Source: Takakia lepidozioides (Eukaryota; Streptophyta; Takakiopsida; Takakiales; Takakiaceae). Taken from it: 64,000 nt of DNA. The notes beneath the pieces were generated by a model. That model was not told the origin of the DNA and did no database searches. It worked only from the letters and a program-made list of their open reading frames with translations. Shown in pieces: positions 1 through 12,700 of the stretch (positions within the stretch are counted from its first letter, which is position 1; each line of letters starts with the position of its first letter). The DNA is taken from NCBI GenBank assembly GCA_030704615.1, contig CM060731.1, positions 70,040,756 to 70,104,755 on the forward strand, in the 5' to 3' direction. The position numbers were made by a program, and so were the translations under genes.

Positions 1-153
1 TATATCTTCAATGTTTAGATGTTCTCCGTAATTTGTCATGGATCATTAAATTTTATATGTTACAAAGATTGAGAAGAGTCAACTCATGTAACTGGCCTGC
101 AGATACCAGGTTTCTGTAACTTCAATTTTTCAGCTTTACGTTTATCGAAAGTG

Positions 154-1511
154 TGGATTTGTTGTCCTGACAGGATATTGAGCATAGAGATGCGGCTGAA
201 AGATGTAGTGTCGACATGTAAGGCTCAAACTTCTGAGGTCAGCGGGGTTGGTAAGGCTGAGAATCCAAAATGTGCTGCTTCTCGCGATCCTCACCTTTCT
301 AAGCTTGGAAAAAGAGGCCAAGATATTGAAGGGAGTGCTTGGGTCTACACAGATATCTCATCAGGTGAAGAAGCTTGACTGGTCACCTTTTGGATTAAAT
401 GCTTTCATAAGTTGAAATTTGTATTGCTTTGTTGGACATCTTACATTCTCTTGTAAATTTCGTCCACACGTTAATGGTTGATATAGACAGTCATGATTCT
501 CTCCAAGGTGGGTTTATGCAATGGATTGCACCTCATAAGAGAATCTACAGCATCCAACAAATGGTTTAGTGGTTAGGGCACAAGGCCACCTTACAAGCAG
601 TTGTAGATTCAACGCCACGTACTTGTATGTTAAATGGAGGTTGGCTTGGTCAATTGTCACCTCATCAGTACTTGGTGGCTTTCAAGTCCTTGGAGGAAGG
701 TTTGGAAAACCATGTTGCTCCTGTGTTAGACGGTTTTCAATCTGAAGGCAGTAGTCCCTGTTACATGACTGAGATCCTCACTAGCTCTGCTACAGAACCA
801 ATCCTGGTATGACAATTAAAATCAGATAGAGCTTGTGTCTTGTTAAAGGAACCGAACTCTGGGCTCCAGGCGTTGGCAACACAGTGTCAAGTGTTGTGGA
901 GGCTTTATGGGAGCGTGAGTACGGAGCAAACTCAGGAACTGTTGCATTTCGACCCAAAGAGATTGGTAGACGTGGCCAGAGATGGACTTCTGTCTTCAAT
1001 GGTACAAGGAACTACCCTATCACACTCTGACTTTTCGGGCATTTTTTGACGGATTTTACTTAGAGGAGTAGGGAGTCAAGCCCAGTTACTCTTTGCAAAC
1101 CTTGTGTTATTCCCAATACAATGGTGGGTTCCTTTAGCTACCAAGTTGAGTTCACGATGTTTTGTGAGGTATGCATTATGACTAAATATGCTTTTGCTTT
1201 TATGCACAGAAGTCATCACAACTTTGCATGAGTAGGAACTCTCAGCTATGGTGTGGAGGGCAGCAATCTCAGATCACTTGAATGTGATGGTAGGTTGGAA
1301 CTCACTCGAGAAGCAACGAGTAGGGCCGGCAGACTGGTTGCAGAAGAGAGCCTACTCTACATGGGTGCCTAGCTGGTGTGCTTACACATCTAGTGTTGCA
1401 GTAGCCCAACCACTAGGCAGCCGGATTGATGTAAGTACTTCCCTTGAGACTCCAGAGATAGATTCTTGGAGAGATTCTATGACTTGCAGTGGATCTTGGA
1501 AGTCACTCTTG
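154..1511 (+). CDS. Possible 5' exons of the WD40 gene
   Basis: Several exon-like segments precede the clear WD40 exons. One runs from an acceptor near 154 to a donor TCATCAG|GTGAAG near 370, with an open frame ending in VYTDISS. Another open segment spans about 609-807 and ends before GTATGA. A third, starting near 857 after a pyrimidine-AG, ends at GGGAGC|GTGAGT near 911. A further one lies near 1247-1373. The last, 1456-1511, encodes IDSWRDSMTCSGSWKSLL between TCCAG and GTAAGTGAG and would join in phase to the exon at 1858. No domain is recognisable before the WD40 part, and the true start codon was not found; it may lie left of the window. Frames and junctions here are provisional except 1456-1511, which looks good. 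Confidence 0.4.
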
Positions 1512-1857
1512 GTAAGTGAGAGGCTTATGCTGTTTGCCTATTTGTTTATTCCTACATTTGATGAATACCTATGGCATCTGATGTGTAAAACATGCTCACT
1601 GTATGAACTCTACCTCAGAGCAAGTCAATCCTAGGAGAAATACTGGGTGTATATGAAGGAATCAATGAATAACACACTGTCAAGGCCATTGTAGTCACCT
1701 TATGTGGTTTGGACCAGAACATATAAGATTGAATGAGACAGCAGGGTTGCCCAGACAGAGCATGGGAGGCCGTGGTCCTTGTTTCAAGTCTCTACACAAA
1801 CTCTGTATTTCTGTTTCTTTACCTGTCTTCACTTTGGTGGTATCATACTGTTTTCAG

Positions 1858-4800
1858 CAAGGTATCCAAAAGGTGCTGGATGTTAGGTTTCATCCAGGTG
1901 GACTACCACAATTGGTTTGCAGCTGCAATGAGGTTGGTCCCTTTGTTCTTCATATCCCGCTTTCAGGCGTTAGTCTGTCACTGGATTTCAAATGCATAAT
2001 GTTCACTGCTGAGAGCTAGCCAACATCCCGCCACTTTTGGAGAAGAGGCTGAAACTCATTAAGAATTGCTAATGGCAATGTGAGCGTAGTATGATATGTG
2101 ATCTAAACCTCATGAAAACCTCATGAAGTGGGGAGTATTGGCATTGACCCCCTAACTGCAAGATCCTATATAGGGTCCCCTTCCTCTCTGCATCTGGTTA
2201 TTGTTGAGAGATAGACTCCCAACCGTGAGTTTAAAGTTGAGTGTAGAGTGGAGAGTTGTCAATGCCCGATGTGCGGGGGTCCTGAAGACAATATCCATGT
2301 TCTGATACAATGTCCGGAGTATTCTCATCGGAGAGCGATGTTCATCAGGATCATCAAGAACATAGTCTGTGCACCTCTGTTCACCAAGTTTCAACATCTC
2401 AAGGCTGGAACTAAAGCCCTGGCCCCGTTGGGGAGCTCACACACAGCAGATTGATGCTTGTGTGAAGGGCTTTCTGGAGGTAATCTCGAAAGCCCGAACC
2501 AATTGTTTATACCAAGGTAAGTCCCACTACTGGTATGAGCCCCTCACAGAGGTAGTGTCTGTCCTTCTTGTTCCGCCCACACTAGGCGCAGGGTCTATGA
2601 CCACAAGGCTATGGCGAACAACTTCTTGTGAGTACATTCTCTCTCTTTACCTTGAACCCCATGTATAGTTGGAGATCATTGACACTTTGAGTGGCAGGCT
2701 CCTAATGAACTGCTGCTTTACAACCTGGTGAATGGCCGAGGAAGAGAACTTATTGGTCACAATACCCAGGTTTGTTGTGGGTGCTGTGCATTGTGATGTC
2801 GGTGTGGCTGAGAAGTAAAGGCTGTAGTATTTTCAACCAATGTGTGGTTCAATTCCGTCTTATGAAAACTTTATGTAATCCAATGTATAGTGGGGAGGTG
2901 CTCATGAGCTAGGCACCAGAAAGTGTGCTTGTTAGGCTAGAACTTAGTACGCAGAAGTCTTCTTTGAAATATCAGGGACTTACTGGATTGGCACAATAGC
3001 TTTTTTGTCACAACTGCAATACAGTTGTTTCTTTACTGCAATCATAACATTCAGTGTGCTTGTTGGTCCCAGATTCAGGCAGTAGAATTTGCTCTAGGTG
3101 GAGATCGTATTGTCTCCTCTGCCAGCAATACAGTCAAGGTAAGACTCAAAGTTGAAGCCAAGCCCTGATTAATCTCATTGGAAGGTATATAACCACATGT
3201 TTTCTCCTTTGATGGTTGAGGTAGAAATGCTCTGTGGTGATTGCTGGGAGTATTGTGTACTAAAGGTATAGCTCACTTTTGCTGGTTCTTTGTGCCATAG
3301 GTGTGGGACTCGATGTCTGGGACATGCCTGCATACATTGGGACCTGGAGGTGAGGACGGCACAGCAGGGCATAAGAAGAAAATTAGTGCGATGGCAGTTA
3401 ACCAACTTCAATCCTGTAAGCATTCTCATAATCAAGAATGACAACCTATTCCAAATCTAGTGTTGGAGGAATAGCATGCCTTGGATTTTGTAGTGTGAAG
3501 GTAAGGGTTGCTTATATGGTTCACTTTAGGTACCTGCTGAAATTAGAGCTCTACTTGTGCTTGCACTCCATCTCTCCTCACAACCATCCATTGTGTCAGA
3601 TAGCTTGAGGGTGAGAGCTATAGTGAATTGTGAATCGATCTATTTAATTTGAGAAATCAACACTCAAATGTCCTGTACTATATTGTTGTCAGGATTCGTG
3701 AGTGCAATGGCAATGTCAGGTTTGAGTCTTATAAACCCTTGTGGGCTGAAGGTTCATTTGTCTTGTTCTGTAAGACTCGCTAGCTACGTTTCAAGGTTGG
3801 AGGCGTTTGTTGTTTAATGGTTCTCTCTACGTCCTTTTACTTCTTTAATAGAGCATTGACTGTTGCCTGCGATGTGGTCCATCTTAGTCCTTCAGTTGTA
3901 TGTTATTTAAAGATAAAGGGTATGCTTTGAACCTCCTTTTGAAGACACCGAAGAGTGTTATGCATTTGAAGTTCTTTTGTCGCATCTCATCCTTTGGTCT
4001 ACTGAAACTGATCAAGAGCAGACTTCTTAAATCTTGGGTGTGAAGCTTTTTTGAGGCCACTTACGTTAGTGAGGGTATATCTCTTTTGCGTCTCTCTCTT
4101 TTGTCCTTTCTGTGTTTTCCAGTGTGGTGTTTTTGGTGTTTTGAATTCTCAGGCATGTTTTGGCTGAGTCTTTCAGTGTGGATATGGAAACTCAGTACGT
4201 ATGCACCATCTTTTGGGGACTCGTGAAGTCAGTGGGGAGACTGTTAGAAAAGTTGTCTTGTTCTTCCAGATTGACTCCTAAGGGATGAGGCTGCTCGCTT
4301 TCTGGCTTCGTTGTTCTTTTTCTGTTTCTTCTTCCATGTCTTTTCCCCACAATGGTTTGTGCTGGTCCTGGTGTTTTCATCTTTGAAAGCTCTTTCTTAC
4401 CTTCAATGTGGCTCTTTCTTTTTATCTTTGACACCTCTCAAACTTCGACTCCAAGTTTAACAGGCTCTGAAAGTGATAGATATTCCTGCAAGTGGTTACC
4501 TTCCCAATGTGAGTTAAGAGTTTAAGAGGCTCTCACATATATCTTGTTCCTTCAACTGGCTACCTTTCAAATGTAAGCCTGGAGTTCACCCTTACATACA
4601 GGTATCTTATGGACTCTAGTAGGCTGAAACCCAATATCCATCCCAGGGTGGGTAATTGATCATAGTCGATGTTTGACTATTTATCTCCCTCACACCATCT
4701 CCCATAGAGTTGACTGCCTGTGTCAAGTGTGGACACATTGGTGGCTACAGTAGCAGTGCTGGAATGAACGTTGTGTTGTAGAGTCATCTAAACCAGCTCA

Positions 4801-7800
4801 TTCACCAAACACTTAATTGCTTGGAAGAGGAATGTCTTCTGCTGTGTGCGATGATATGGCAATGTCAAGATGAGTCTTTTTCTACCCTGAAAGCCCTCAA
4901 CCGTTTTAAATCTCACCACCACTATCTCCTTAAGGGGATCGCGTAGCCAATGTGCGCAGGGAATGGTCATTACATCTCTCTGTCGCTCTTCCTTGCAATC
5001 TGAAGACAGTATTCACTTTCTGATACACTGGTCGGGGTTTTCTCACCAAAGAGACGCTCTCTTCAATTCTATCAAGGGAATTGTGCCTGTACCCCTGTTT
5101 AACAACTTTGAAAGTCTCGAGGCTGAGCCAAAAGCCCTCCTGAGGCCTAGTTTTTGGGCAAATCACACACAGCAGATTGATGCTTGTGTGAAGGGATTTC
5201 TAGAGGATATCTGGAAAACCCGGATTAATTCTATATATGATGGTAAGTCACACTACCAACGTCAGCCCCTGACAGAGGTAGGTTCTGTCCCTTTTGTTCC
5301 CGCTCAAACTGGGCGCGGGGTCAATGGCCACAAGGCTACGGCAAACAACGTCTTATGAGTACAATCTGTCGCTCTTCCTCTCAAGCTCTAAGCTTGCTGA
5401 CCACAGGTCTTGTGGCGACAAGTGGTGGAGAAGGTGACAACCAACTTCTGTTGTGGAATGTACTGAGAGGACAACTTGCTGCTGATGTGAACGCTGATTT
5501 CAGGTGCGTCAGTTCTAGTTATGTCCTAAGTTTGAAATACCATCTCTGTTGGTCTGACCAAGAACATGAGTTCTTCCTCGTTCACCTTGTTTTGTCATGT
5601 TGAAGATTAATGGCTGTTCTTAATGCCCAAATTGTTTTATTTGTGCAAGATCTCTTGTTTATTTAAGTTATTGATCTCATTGTCAAAATTTAGAGATCTC
5701 CTCAATGCTTGTGATCAGGGTCTAGGAGAGGGTTTGCTCAATTGGGCCATACACAAACCTCTCTATTTGCTTAGGTAATGAGGCTGTCTCAGGACAAGGT
5801 CGCATCATAGTGTACATGTTCATATGTTTCCATGTATTAAGACTGATCTTTGGCTTGGCAGACGAGGGCAATCGGATCTGCTGTCTATGGATGCTTTGAA
5901 ATTCTGCAACGAAAAGTACCTCGTTGCTGGAAGTGATTCACCACATGGAAAACCAGCAGTGGTGCAGATATGGGATATTGATGCTCTACATAATGTTTTG
6001 TCCTTCCCTGCCCATGACACTGTAAGTGAAATTACCCTAGTTGTGCAAAATTGTTTCTATTGGGGACCATGGCAGGGGTGAGGTAAGGGAGTTTGAGGCC
6101 AGCATGTAGTTTGTCAAGGTATGCAGCAAGGGTGGTTTAGTGCCACACATTCTAGTACCGCTCCTCTGTTTGTACAACTTCTTATTTAGAATGGATTCTC
6201 ACTATTGGTAGTTGAGTCGTCACTGAGGCCTGGCCTTCATGTGCAGTACATTACATGTCTCGACATCAACCCCAGTGGATCCACTCTCATCACAGGTATT
6301 CCAATTGTCACCTTTGAAACAGAGGAGACAAAGTTATGGAAATGGGCATAGTTTTCATGAACTGCTCAACTTCTATTTTATGTCACTTTTTCAAAGCCTT
6401 TACATTCAGGATGAAAATTTTATGTTGCTGTGAATCCTTTGGAAGGGAACAGAGAAGCTGATGAAGATACTCACAGACCAGAGTAATTCAAATGTAGTAG
6501 TTCTTAGCATGTCTTTGTTGTCTATGTAGCTAATCTAGGGTATTCGTCTAAGTTAAGTGTATGAAAAGAGTGTAGTGCATCATCACAGATCCTTTCCCTT
6601 TTAGTACAGTTATCTGCACAGAAGTGCTTCATGCATACTTTCAGCAGTACAGTGTGGTTTGGGTGAGCAGGAAAGGAGCTCACACCTCCTCTTCTCACAT
6701 GATCCCTCATGTCTAAGAAAGTAGCCTTTGTCGTGTGAATACAGGTGCTGGGGATGGCAGTGTGGGCTTGTTTGACCTTAGAAGTGGCGGTGGCATTGCT
6801 CGCTTGCCATTGAGCTCAGAGTGGGAGGTTTGGTCTCCCACCCATCTGCCTTTTCCTCTCCTCTTATGGTTTTGATTCGTTCCATTGACTGTTATGTCGG
6901 GAACTTCTCATTTGAGGGGGGAACAGTGTCTCATTGATGCATGGATTTTGTTCATTTAAGAAATTGTGGAACCGGATGATATGTGCATGCAGGTAACGTC
7001 TGTGTCATTCAGTGGGTGTGGTTCTTATTTTCAAGCCTCTTGCACTGGCAACTGCTCCTTCATTTGGGACACACGGATGATGCCCATGGAGCCAGGCCCG
7101 AAGTACACGGAACAGCCCCCACCATTAGCCCAGAAAAATTCTGCGGCCATTACTTCATTCAAAGCTCTTCACTGTGTCAGCCATGGTTATTCAATGCCAA
7201 CTGCACAAAATTCCTTCCAGGTGCCAGGGTATGTATCCAGCAGGGTCTTCTAGGATTAAGGATATTGAAACCACGGGCTTCGCCGCCCTAGGTTCAACAA
7301 CGTCTCGCCGAGCGTAAACTGTTATCGTATTTCAATCCTACCTAGCCCACAAAGTGTGGCGCGTATCAGGGTGCGCGAGTTGGTGGCGTTGAAGAACCAC
7401 ATTGCTATAATTGCACGAGATTTTAAGCTTATCCTGAGAGGTCGTCTGCAAGGCTCTAGGAGCACTTAGTATGTCTGCTCATATTTGAAAGGGAATGATT
7501 CAGTCTCCACATGTCTTGTGAGGAAGTCTTGATTGTTGCAGTTCAATGTTTTTGCTGATCGCATTGCTTCAATTCAAGTGAAACCACTCTGTGAAGAGAA
7601 TCTGCTGATTATGCATGCTTGACACGGTAGGTATGTTGATGATGGAGATCAAGGAGTGAATGATGCACGCTGGTTTCACAATGAAGCCATTCTTGTCACA
7701 GCAAGTGGAAATGGGAGGTAATCATCTGCAGTGGAGGCTTTTCTGTACCACTGAATAGAGAAAGGAAGGGGAATTATTTCACCTGACCTCTATGGGTTGC

Positions 7801-8540
7801 AGAATAGTCCTCTTACCCCAAATTTCTAGTCCCCACAGAAGGACTTGGTTTTGGAAGTCAACAGTATAGGGTAAATCCATGACCATGAGTTATCTTTAGA
7901 GTCCTTCATCGGAAGGATGATGTGCTGACCATCAACCACAGCTGTGCACCATAGTGATATCTGTATTGCAGAATAAATTAGATGTGTCTGTATCCCAGGG
8001 CCGCTGAATGGCAACAAGAAAAATAATGTGCAGGATATTGTCATAACACTGAATGATGTTTCGATTTTTATCTCACCACAACTGTGCTGACCAGCAGTGA
8101 ATGGCTTGCAGTATTGCAATGTGGGATGTGTCTCTGGGGCAGCCGTGTGTGCAACACATTTCCAGTCATTCGCGGTGTATCAATACGGTGAGTGTCTACG
8201 TTTTCTCCCAATAACTAAATCAAGAAAGATCATATTCTTATTTTTTATTTCTGGTAGGATATATGTCCTGCAATGTGAAGTATGGAAGCAGTATCCAGAT
8301 GTTCAAACTTTTCTACATTTCCTGGACATAGAGAGAACAAATAGATGAAGCCTCTCAAGATGCTATACTTTCAATTTGATTTCTTTTTTGCTTAGGACCT
8401 TCACACTATTCCTAGTTATGATTGTCTGGCTGTCAATTAAGGGAGGAGAGTGTGGTGATGTTCACCAAGTGGTTATTGTGCAGGTGGCAGTGTCACCCAC
8501 AGATCAATTCATCTGCACAGGAGGAGATGACCAGAAAGTG
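1858..8540 (+). CDS. WD40-repeat (transducin-like) protein, multi-exon
   Basis: Twelve exons join in frame: 1858-1932, 2698-2769, 3073-3138, 3301-3415, 5407-5503, 5862-6021, 6247-6295, 6745-6827, 6993-7228, 7631-7717, 8112-8187 and 8484-8540. Phases agree at every junction, with AG acceptors and mostly GTAAG-like donors (GTTGGT after 1932 is weak). The peptide has a run of WD40 blades, visible as VSSASNTVKVWDS, NQLLLWNV, VVQIWDIDAL, GAGDGSVGLFDLRSG, NCSFIWDTR and SIAMWDVSLGQPC. The last clear stretch is TGGDDQKV. WD40 propellers are protein-interaction platforms; the partner and process cannot be told from this sequence, and I do not recognise a named family member. The gene converges on the VAP gene. 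Introns between 1932 and 2698 and between 3415 and 5407 contain LINE fragments, showing that insertions were tolerated there. The 3' end is unsettled (see next entry). Confidence 0.8.
2230..2650 (+). mobile_element. LINE 3' fragment, copy 1 (zinc-binding RT tail)
   Basis: This intronic segment reads CPMCGGPEDNIHVLIQCPE followed by a hydrophobic/basic stretch, the C-x2-C...H...C pattern of the zinc-binding region that follows reverse transcriptase in plant LINEs (zf-RVT type). It continues through CACACACAGCAGATTGATGC to a tail with GGCTATGGCGAACAACTTC. A second, diverged copy lies in the same gene at 4940-5365 in the same orientation. Frame breaks show it is dead. Confidence 0.6.
4940..5365 (+). 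mobile_element. LINE 3' fragment, copy 2
   Basis: Diverged duplicate of the segment at 2230-2650. It shares CACACACAGCAGATTGATGC, the following TTGTGTGAAGGG and the tail word GGCCACAAGGCTACGG. It is truncated at the 5' side and sits in the large intron before the WD40 exon at 5407. The cysteine pattern of copy 1 is largely lost here, so it is an older or faster-decayed insertion, or a duplicate of a decayed ancestor. Confidence 0.6.
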
Positions 8541-8869
8541 GTACAATCTTTACCAAATAGGCAATGAGTTGTATTAGATATGGAGTTTTTGTTAGTGAAA
8601 TCGAAGAAGATTTGCAGTGAAGTGTATAATAGAAAATATTATATGAACGTAGTGCATTCAAATTCTGCCTGGCCAACAATGAGCCAGGTAGAATTTGACC
8701 CAAGGAATGGCATTTGGTATCTGTTTAGCCCCATAGTCATCATGCATACATCACTGCTGGCTTAAGATGGCTGAGCTGTGTTGCTTGTGCCTCCAAAATC
8801 AGCTGTGTTAGCATTTAGCATTCACAAACCTCAGATAGCCTGCATATGATTGCAGAGAAAAGAAATCTA

Positions 8870-9297
8870 GTGCGTCTCTGACTGTGGAACTGTGGCAGTT
8901 GCTGTACGAGAATATGCACAAGAACTCACAATCACGGTGGCGTTTGACTCACCCTCTCTCCAGCGATCATCTCCCGATTCAAAGACCACAAAACTGACCT
9001 CACAACCTGTAAGTAACAGTAATTTACTTGGCCTGCTCAGTAGCCCTCCCCCAATCCTTAACTTGTGCATGGGTTGAGGATGCATCAGAGGAGGGTGAAG
9101 TTGGTCATCAATTTGAAAATTACATTCGGAGTCTTGATGTAGTGAGTTGGAGTAAGTCCATCTGTCAAATAGAAATCTGTGAGGAGTTTACTGGACATCA
9201 TTCGGCTGTGCAATTAATCAAGCTTAACCATATTCTCATTGATGAATGCCTCTTGGTGGCATTGTTGTTTAGTTTGTTTTTCTTTTCCCCACGGTGA
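8870..9297 (+). CDS. Possible 3' exons of the WD40 gene
   Basis: After the last clear WD40 exon there is an open stretch at about 8880-9009 (includes REYAQELTITVAFDSPS) ending at CAACCT|GTAAGTAAC. A further open stretch at 9060-9296 includes WVEDASEEGEVGHQFENYI and ends in a TGA. A competing frame near 8868-8980 reads LWQLLYENMHKNSQSRWR before a stop. The choice between these decides the C-terminus and cannot be made without a transcript or a homologue alignment. Confidence 0.3.
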
Positions 9298-9417
9298 CAT
9301 AATCTGATGACAGAGAAGGGTGGGGAGAGAGTGATTTTCATCCACTTCAAGTCAACCTCAATCATACTGGGTAAACTTCATTCAACAAAACCCTTAACCA
9401 TTAACCATGCAAAGAAC

Positions 9418-9450
9418 AATCTCAACAATCTCAACAATCTCAACATATAT
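9418..9450. repeat. CAATCTCAA short tandem repeat
   Basis: Three to four copies of a 9-bp word CAATCTCAA lie between the convergent WD40 and VAP genes. Nothing else is recognisable in 9300-9700. Confidence 0.8.
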
Positions 9451-9700
9451 GCAAACTAAGTAGCTGTACACAGAAACAAAGTCTCCCATGGCCACCAACT
9501 CCAACTGACATCATGGCAGAACTACTCAGTAGGACCTCTCAAGATATACTACTTGGAAATGGTTGTAATGCAACCCAGGAGACAGTGATCCTTAGAGAAT
9601 ACCATTCCACTTGTTTGTGACTGGCCTGGAATTATGGATTTATGATTTCATCAAGATTGGACCATCCTTTCATGCATTAAATAAGAAATAAAGAACCGGT

Positions 9701-9770
9701 AACAGCATCTTCTTCCGCGCCTTCGCCTCATAGAGACTCAGCATCTTCTTCCGCGCCTTCGCCTCATAGA
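9701..9770. repeat. 36-bp tandem duplication over the VAP stop codon
   Basis: The segment containing CTTCTTCCGCGCCTTCGCC and CATAGAGACTC occurs twice head to tail. The upstream copy (minus-strand sense) contains the end of the VAP coding exon and its TGA at 9766-9764. The second copy lies just past the stop, in the 3' untranslated region. Confidence 0.85.
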
Positions 9771-12700
9771 GACTCTGCATCTTCGATTTGCTGCCGTGCC
9801 AGGTAATTTTCTCTGCGCTGCTTCTGTGATGCAATCCAACCATGATGTTCCGTAATATACATTGCTCATTACAAGACTTGCTCAGTAGCACAGCAAGACG
9901 AGGATGGAAGATACAAAGGATACAGCTGTAGTAAAGCTCGAGAGTCTATCACTTGAACATCTCATTCAACCCAATTCAGACACATGTAAAAGGATTGCAA
10001 ACTATGTAACATACAGCACCAGGGTGGGCTTGGGTACTTGACAACATGTAGGAAGTGATCACTTGTATGCTAGAGATGAAAATTTTCTTACTTCCGGTCA
10101 ACTTAAAATCCTGCCCTCCAATGCACTTTACCAGAGGACGCAGGGAGAGATGTACTTATACGTTGAGTCGAAGTATTAACCCTGATTAGATGACAAACTC
10201 ACAACCTCTAAAAGGCTCATACCAGGTTTCACGTTCCCTCTAGCTGCTCATCAAACCCAAACATGTCAATGGATGACAGTTACTAGTAGAATTTGTGGTC
10301 TCATGGTACTGAAATTGGTACTGTTTGTGATGGTGCCATAGTATATAGCCAGTATTAATCCTCTTTCCTCTACTCAGGATGTTCCCACCTCAGTTGAGTA
10401 CTGTACTTTACGTGTTAGGGAAGGGTCGTTCCCAAGGCCCTTCCTGAATTTGAGAACACCGGCAACGAGGGCAGAGCCCGAGTTCCGGGTGCTCGAAAAT
10501 TCAGGAAGGGCCGTGGGAACGACCCTTCCCCAACGTGAAAAACTGGTAAATTTTTCTTTCCCGCTCCTTGCTCCGCAAATTGGGGGACCCTTCCAAACGC
10601 GAAAGGTACTTCCCGCAAATTGGGGGACCCTTCCAAAAGCGTAAAGTACTTCCCGTAAATCGGGGGAACCTTGCGGCCAGGGAGGTTCCTTGAATTACAA
10701 AGAAAAAAATTTGCCAGTGTTTTACGCTTAAATATCAGCAGTAATCTCTGACACTCTTTATCAAGCCAAAAGTTCAAAGGAGATGTGGAAGCATAGTTCT
10801 AACCATGAAGTGCACCAGCTTTCAGAAAAAAAGAATAACCTCCAAAGGGACAGAGAGGGTGATGGCTGCAACAGAGAAGATGGATGAGTGGCCACTAACC
10901 CATTCATCAATCACGAGTCCCTCCACCACCAATGCACCCTTGGGTGTCTTGTCCTCCTGTGGCTTCTTCTGGGCTGCTTCTGCTGCCTCAGCTTCTGCCA
11001 AACGCTTCTGCAGCCTCTCCAGTTCCTCCTGTGTCCCATATGACATGGGCAGATCAGACTTCATGGTTGTGATGAATTGCTCAAAAACTTCTCCCAACTG
11101 AGAATACCGCACAGTCACTCACTCCCAGGTCAAAACTCAAACGGCAGACTAGTATCATTCATGTACGATTCAGTATCAAAATGCATAAATCAAAATATGA
11201 ACAATTACATCAATTCAGAAAGGGCAAGGGCCTCAAAAGCTGCCAGGCTGATACCTGCCATGCCTCGATAAGGCATTGGAACCTTTTCTATGCAGATTTA
11301 CTTATAAGGCCAGTGCATGGAAGATCATACTTACAGGAGATGCACGTTGAGGATCAATAAATACCACACGCAGAATGCACTCTACAGCCACCACCTCTTT
11401 TTGCTCCTCAAACTTATGAAGGCCACAGCATCACCACGTGATAGTCAATTCCGTGCCGGCTACGAACGGTAAGATTGCTGAAAGCTTCACAAGATAGTTG
11501 GAAATGTGAAGACATTGGACCTCCTACCCATAAAAATCAATATGGGAATACAACAGCCTCTGTAAAACCTTGTCAGTTGACAACATCCCAAACAAAGCAC
11601 CACACTCAACATATCCACCCAATCTCGAGCTTTGTATTTCTCTAAAGCATCTGCACGAAAGGCCAAAAAACTCTCTCTCTCTCTCTCCTGCAGATCTCCA
11701 TTCCCTCTTTGGTTAGTGAGACATTTAGCCATTGTTTCCCTTTTCTTCTTACCAGTTCTGGAGTATATTCAACACCCTCATTCACTGCCAAGCTGACAAT
11801 CTTGAACTTGTCCTTGTTTTTTTTCTCCCATGGTCGCTCTGTCTGTTCCACAAATTTGACAACTGCCAAGCACACTTGTCAAGATCTTACAACAGAAATT
11901 ACCTCTAAATTAGTTGGTCAATGCTCTCTCAAAGCAGACATTTTTTTATAATACTTTCGAAGAAACATCAGACAATAGGCAGACTAGAGTCATCAAGCCT
12001 ATCAGACCCAGGTACCAAGGGAGGGAATAAGAGTCTTGCCTTTCACAATGGCAAGCCAGCTATAAGTAGGTTGCATGTTGCATCCATAGGATAGTGACCA
12101 TTTAAATGAAGATATAAAGAACCTTCTATCCTAATTTAAAACCTCCAAACTGCATGGAGTGCTCGAGTCTGATAACCCTCCAATCAATCTCATCTTACTC
12201 TCCTAATGGAAAAGCCAGAGCAGCTCCAAAGTATTTCATTTTGACAGGGAAGAGACAAAAAAGTGCTTAAAATATTCATCTTTCATTTGCAGTTTGACGA
12301 AAACAATTTACAAGCACATTCCAGAGGCCACTGTAGCTCACAAATCAGCTCTCACTCCAGGATTCTTATTTCCCAGAAGCAGTGCCATGTGTTTCAAACA
12401 GCAGTAACCAGAGGCAACCAACACAACTGTCCTCATCAATAACTCTTGGTTGCTTGCTTGCAAGCAGGTTCATGGAGGACTGTCTGATAGTGACCGAACG
12501 ACTGTTTGATATCTACTGACCAACACAAAGCATGCTTTGAGAGAATCTAACTCCGACATACCAGTTGCAATAATGGAACCATTTGGGGACAGAACACCAC
12601 TTGGAGGGCGCATAAAGCAGCTCTTGGGAGCTGTTGTCTGAAACTGCACATGAGAATTACCACATTTCTGTTAGAGCATGCACTGTACAGAGACAAAATC

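Noticed and set aside
545-620. Third tRNA-like SINE head (GGTTTAGTGGTTAGG, AGATTCAACGCC)
   Set aside because: Boxes are weak and no matching copy exists in the window, so it is not listed as a feature.
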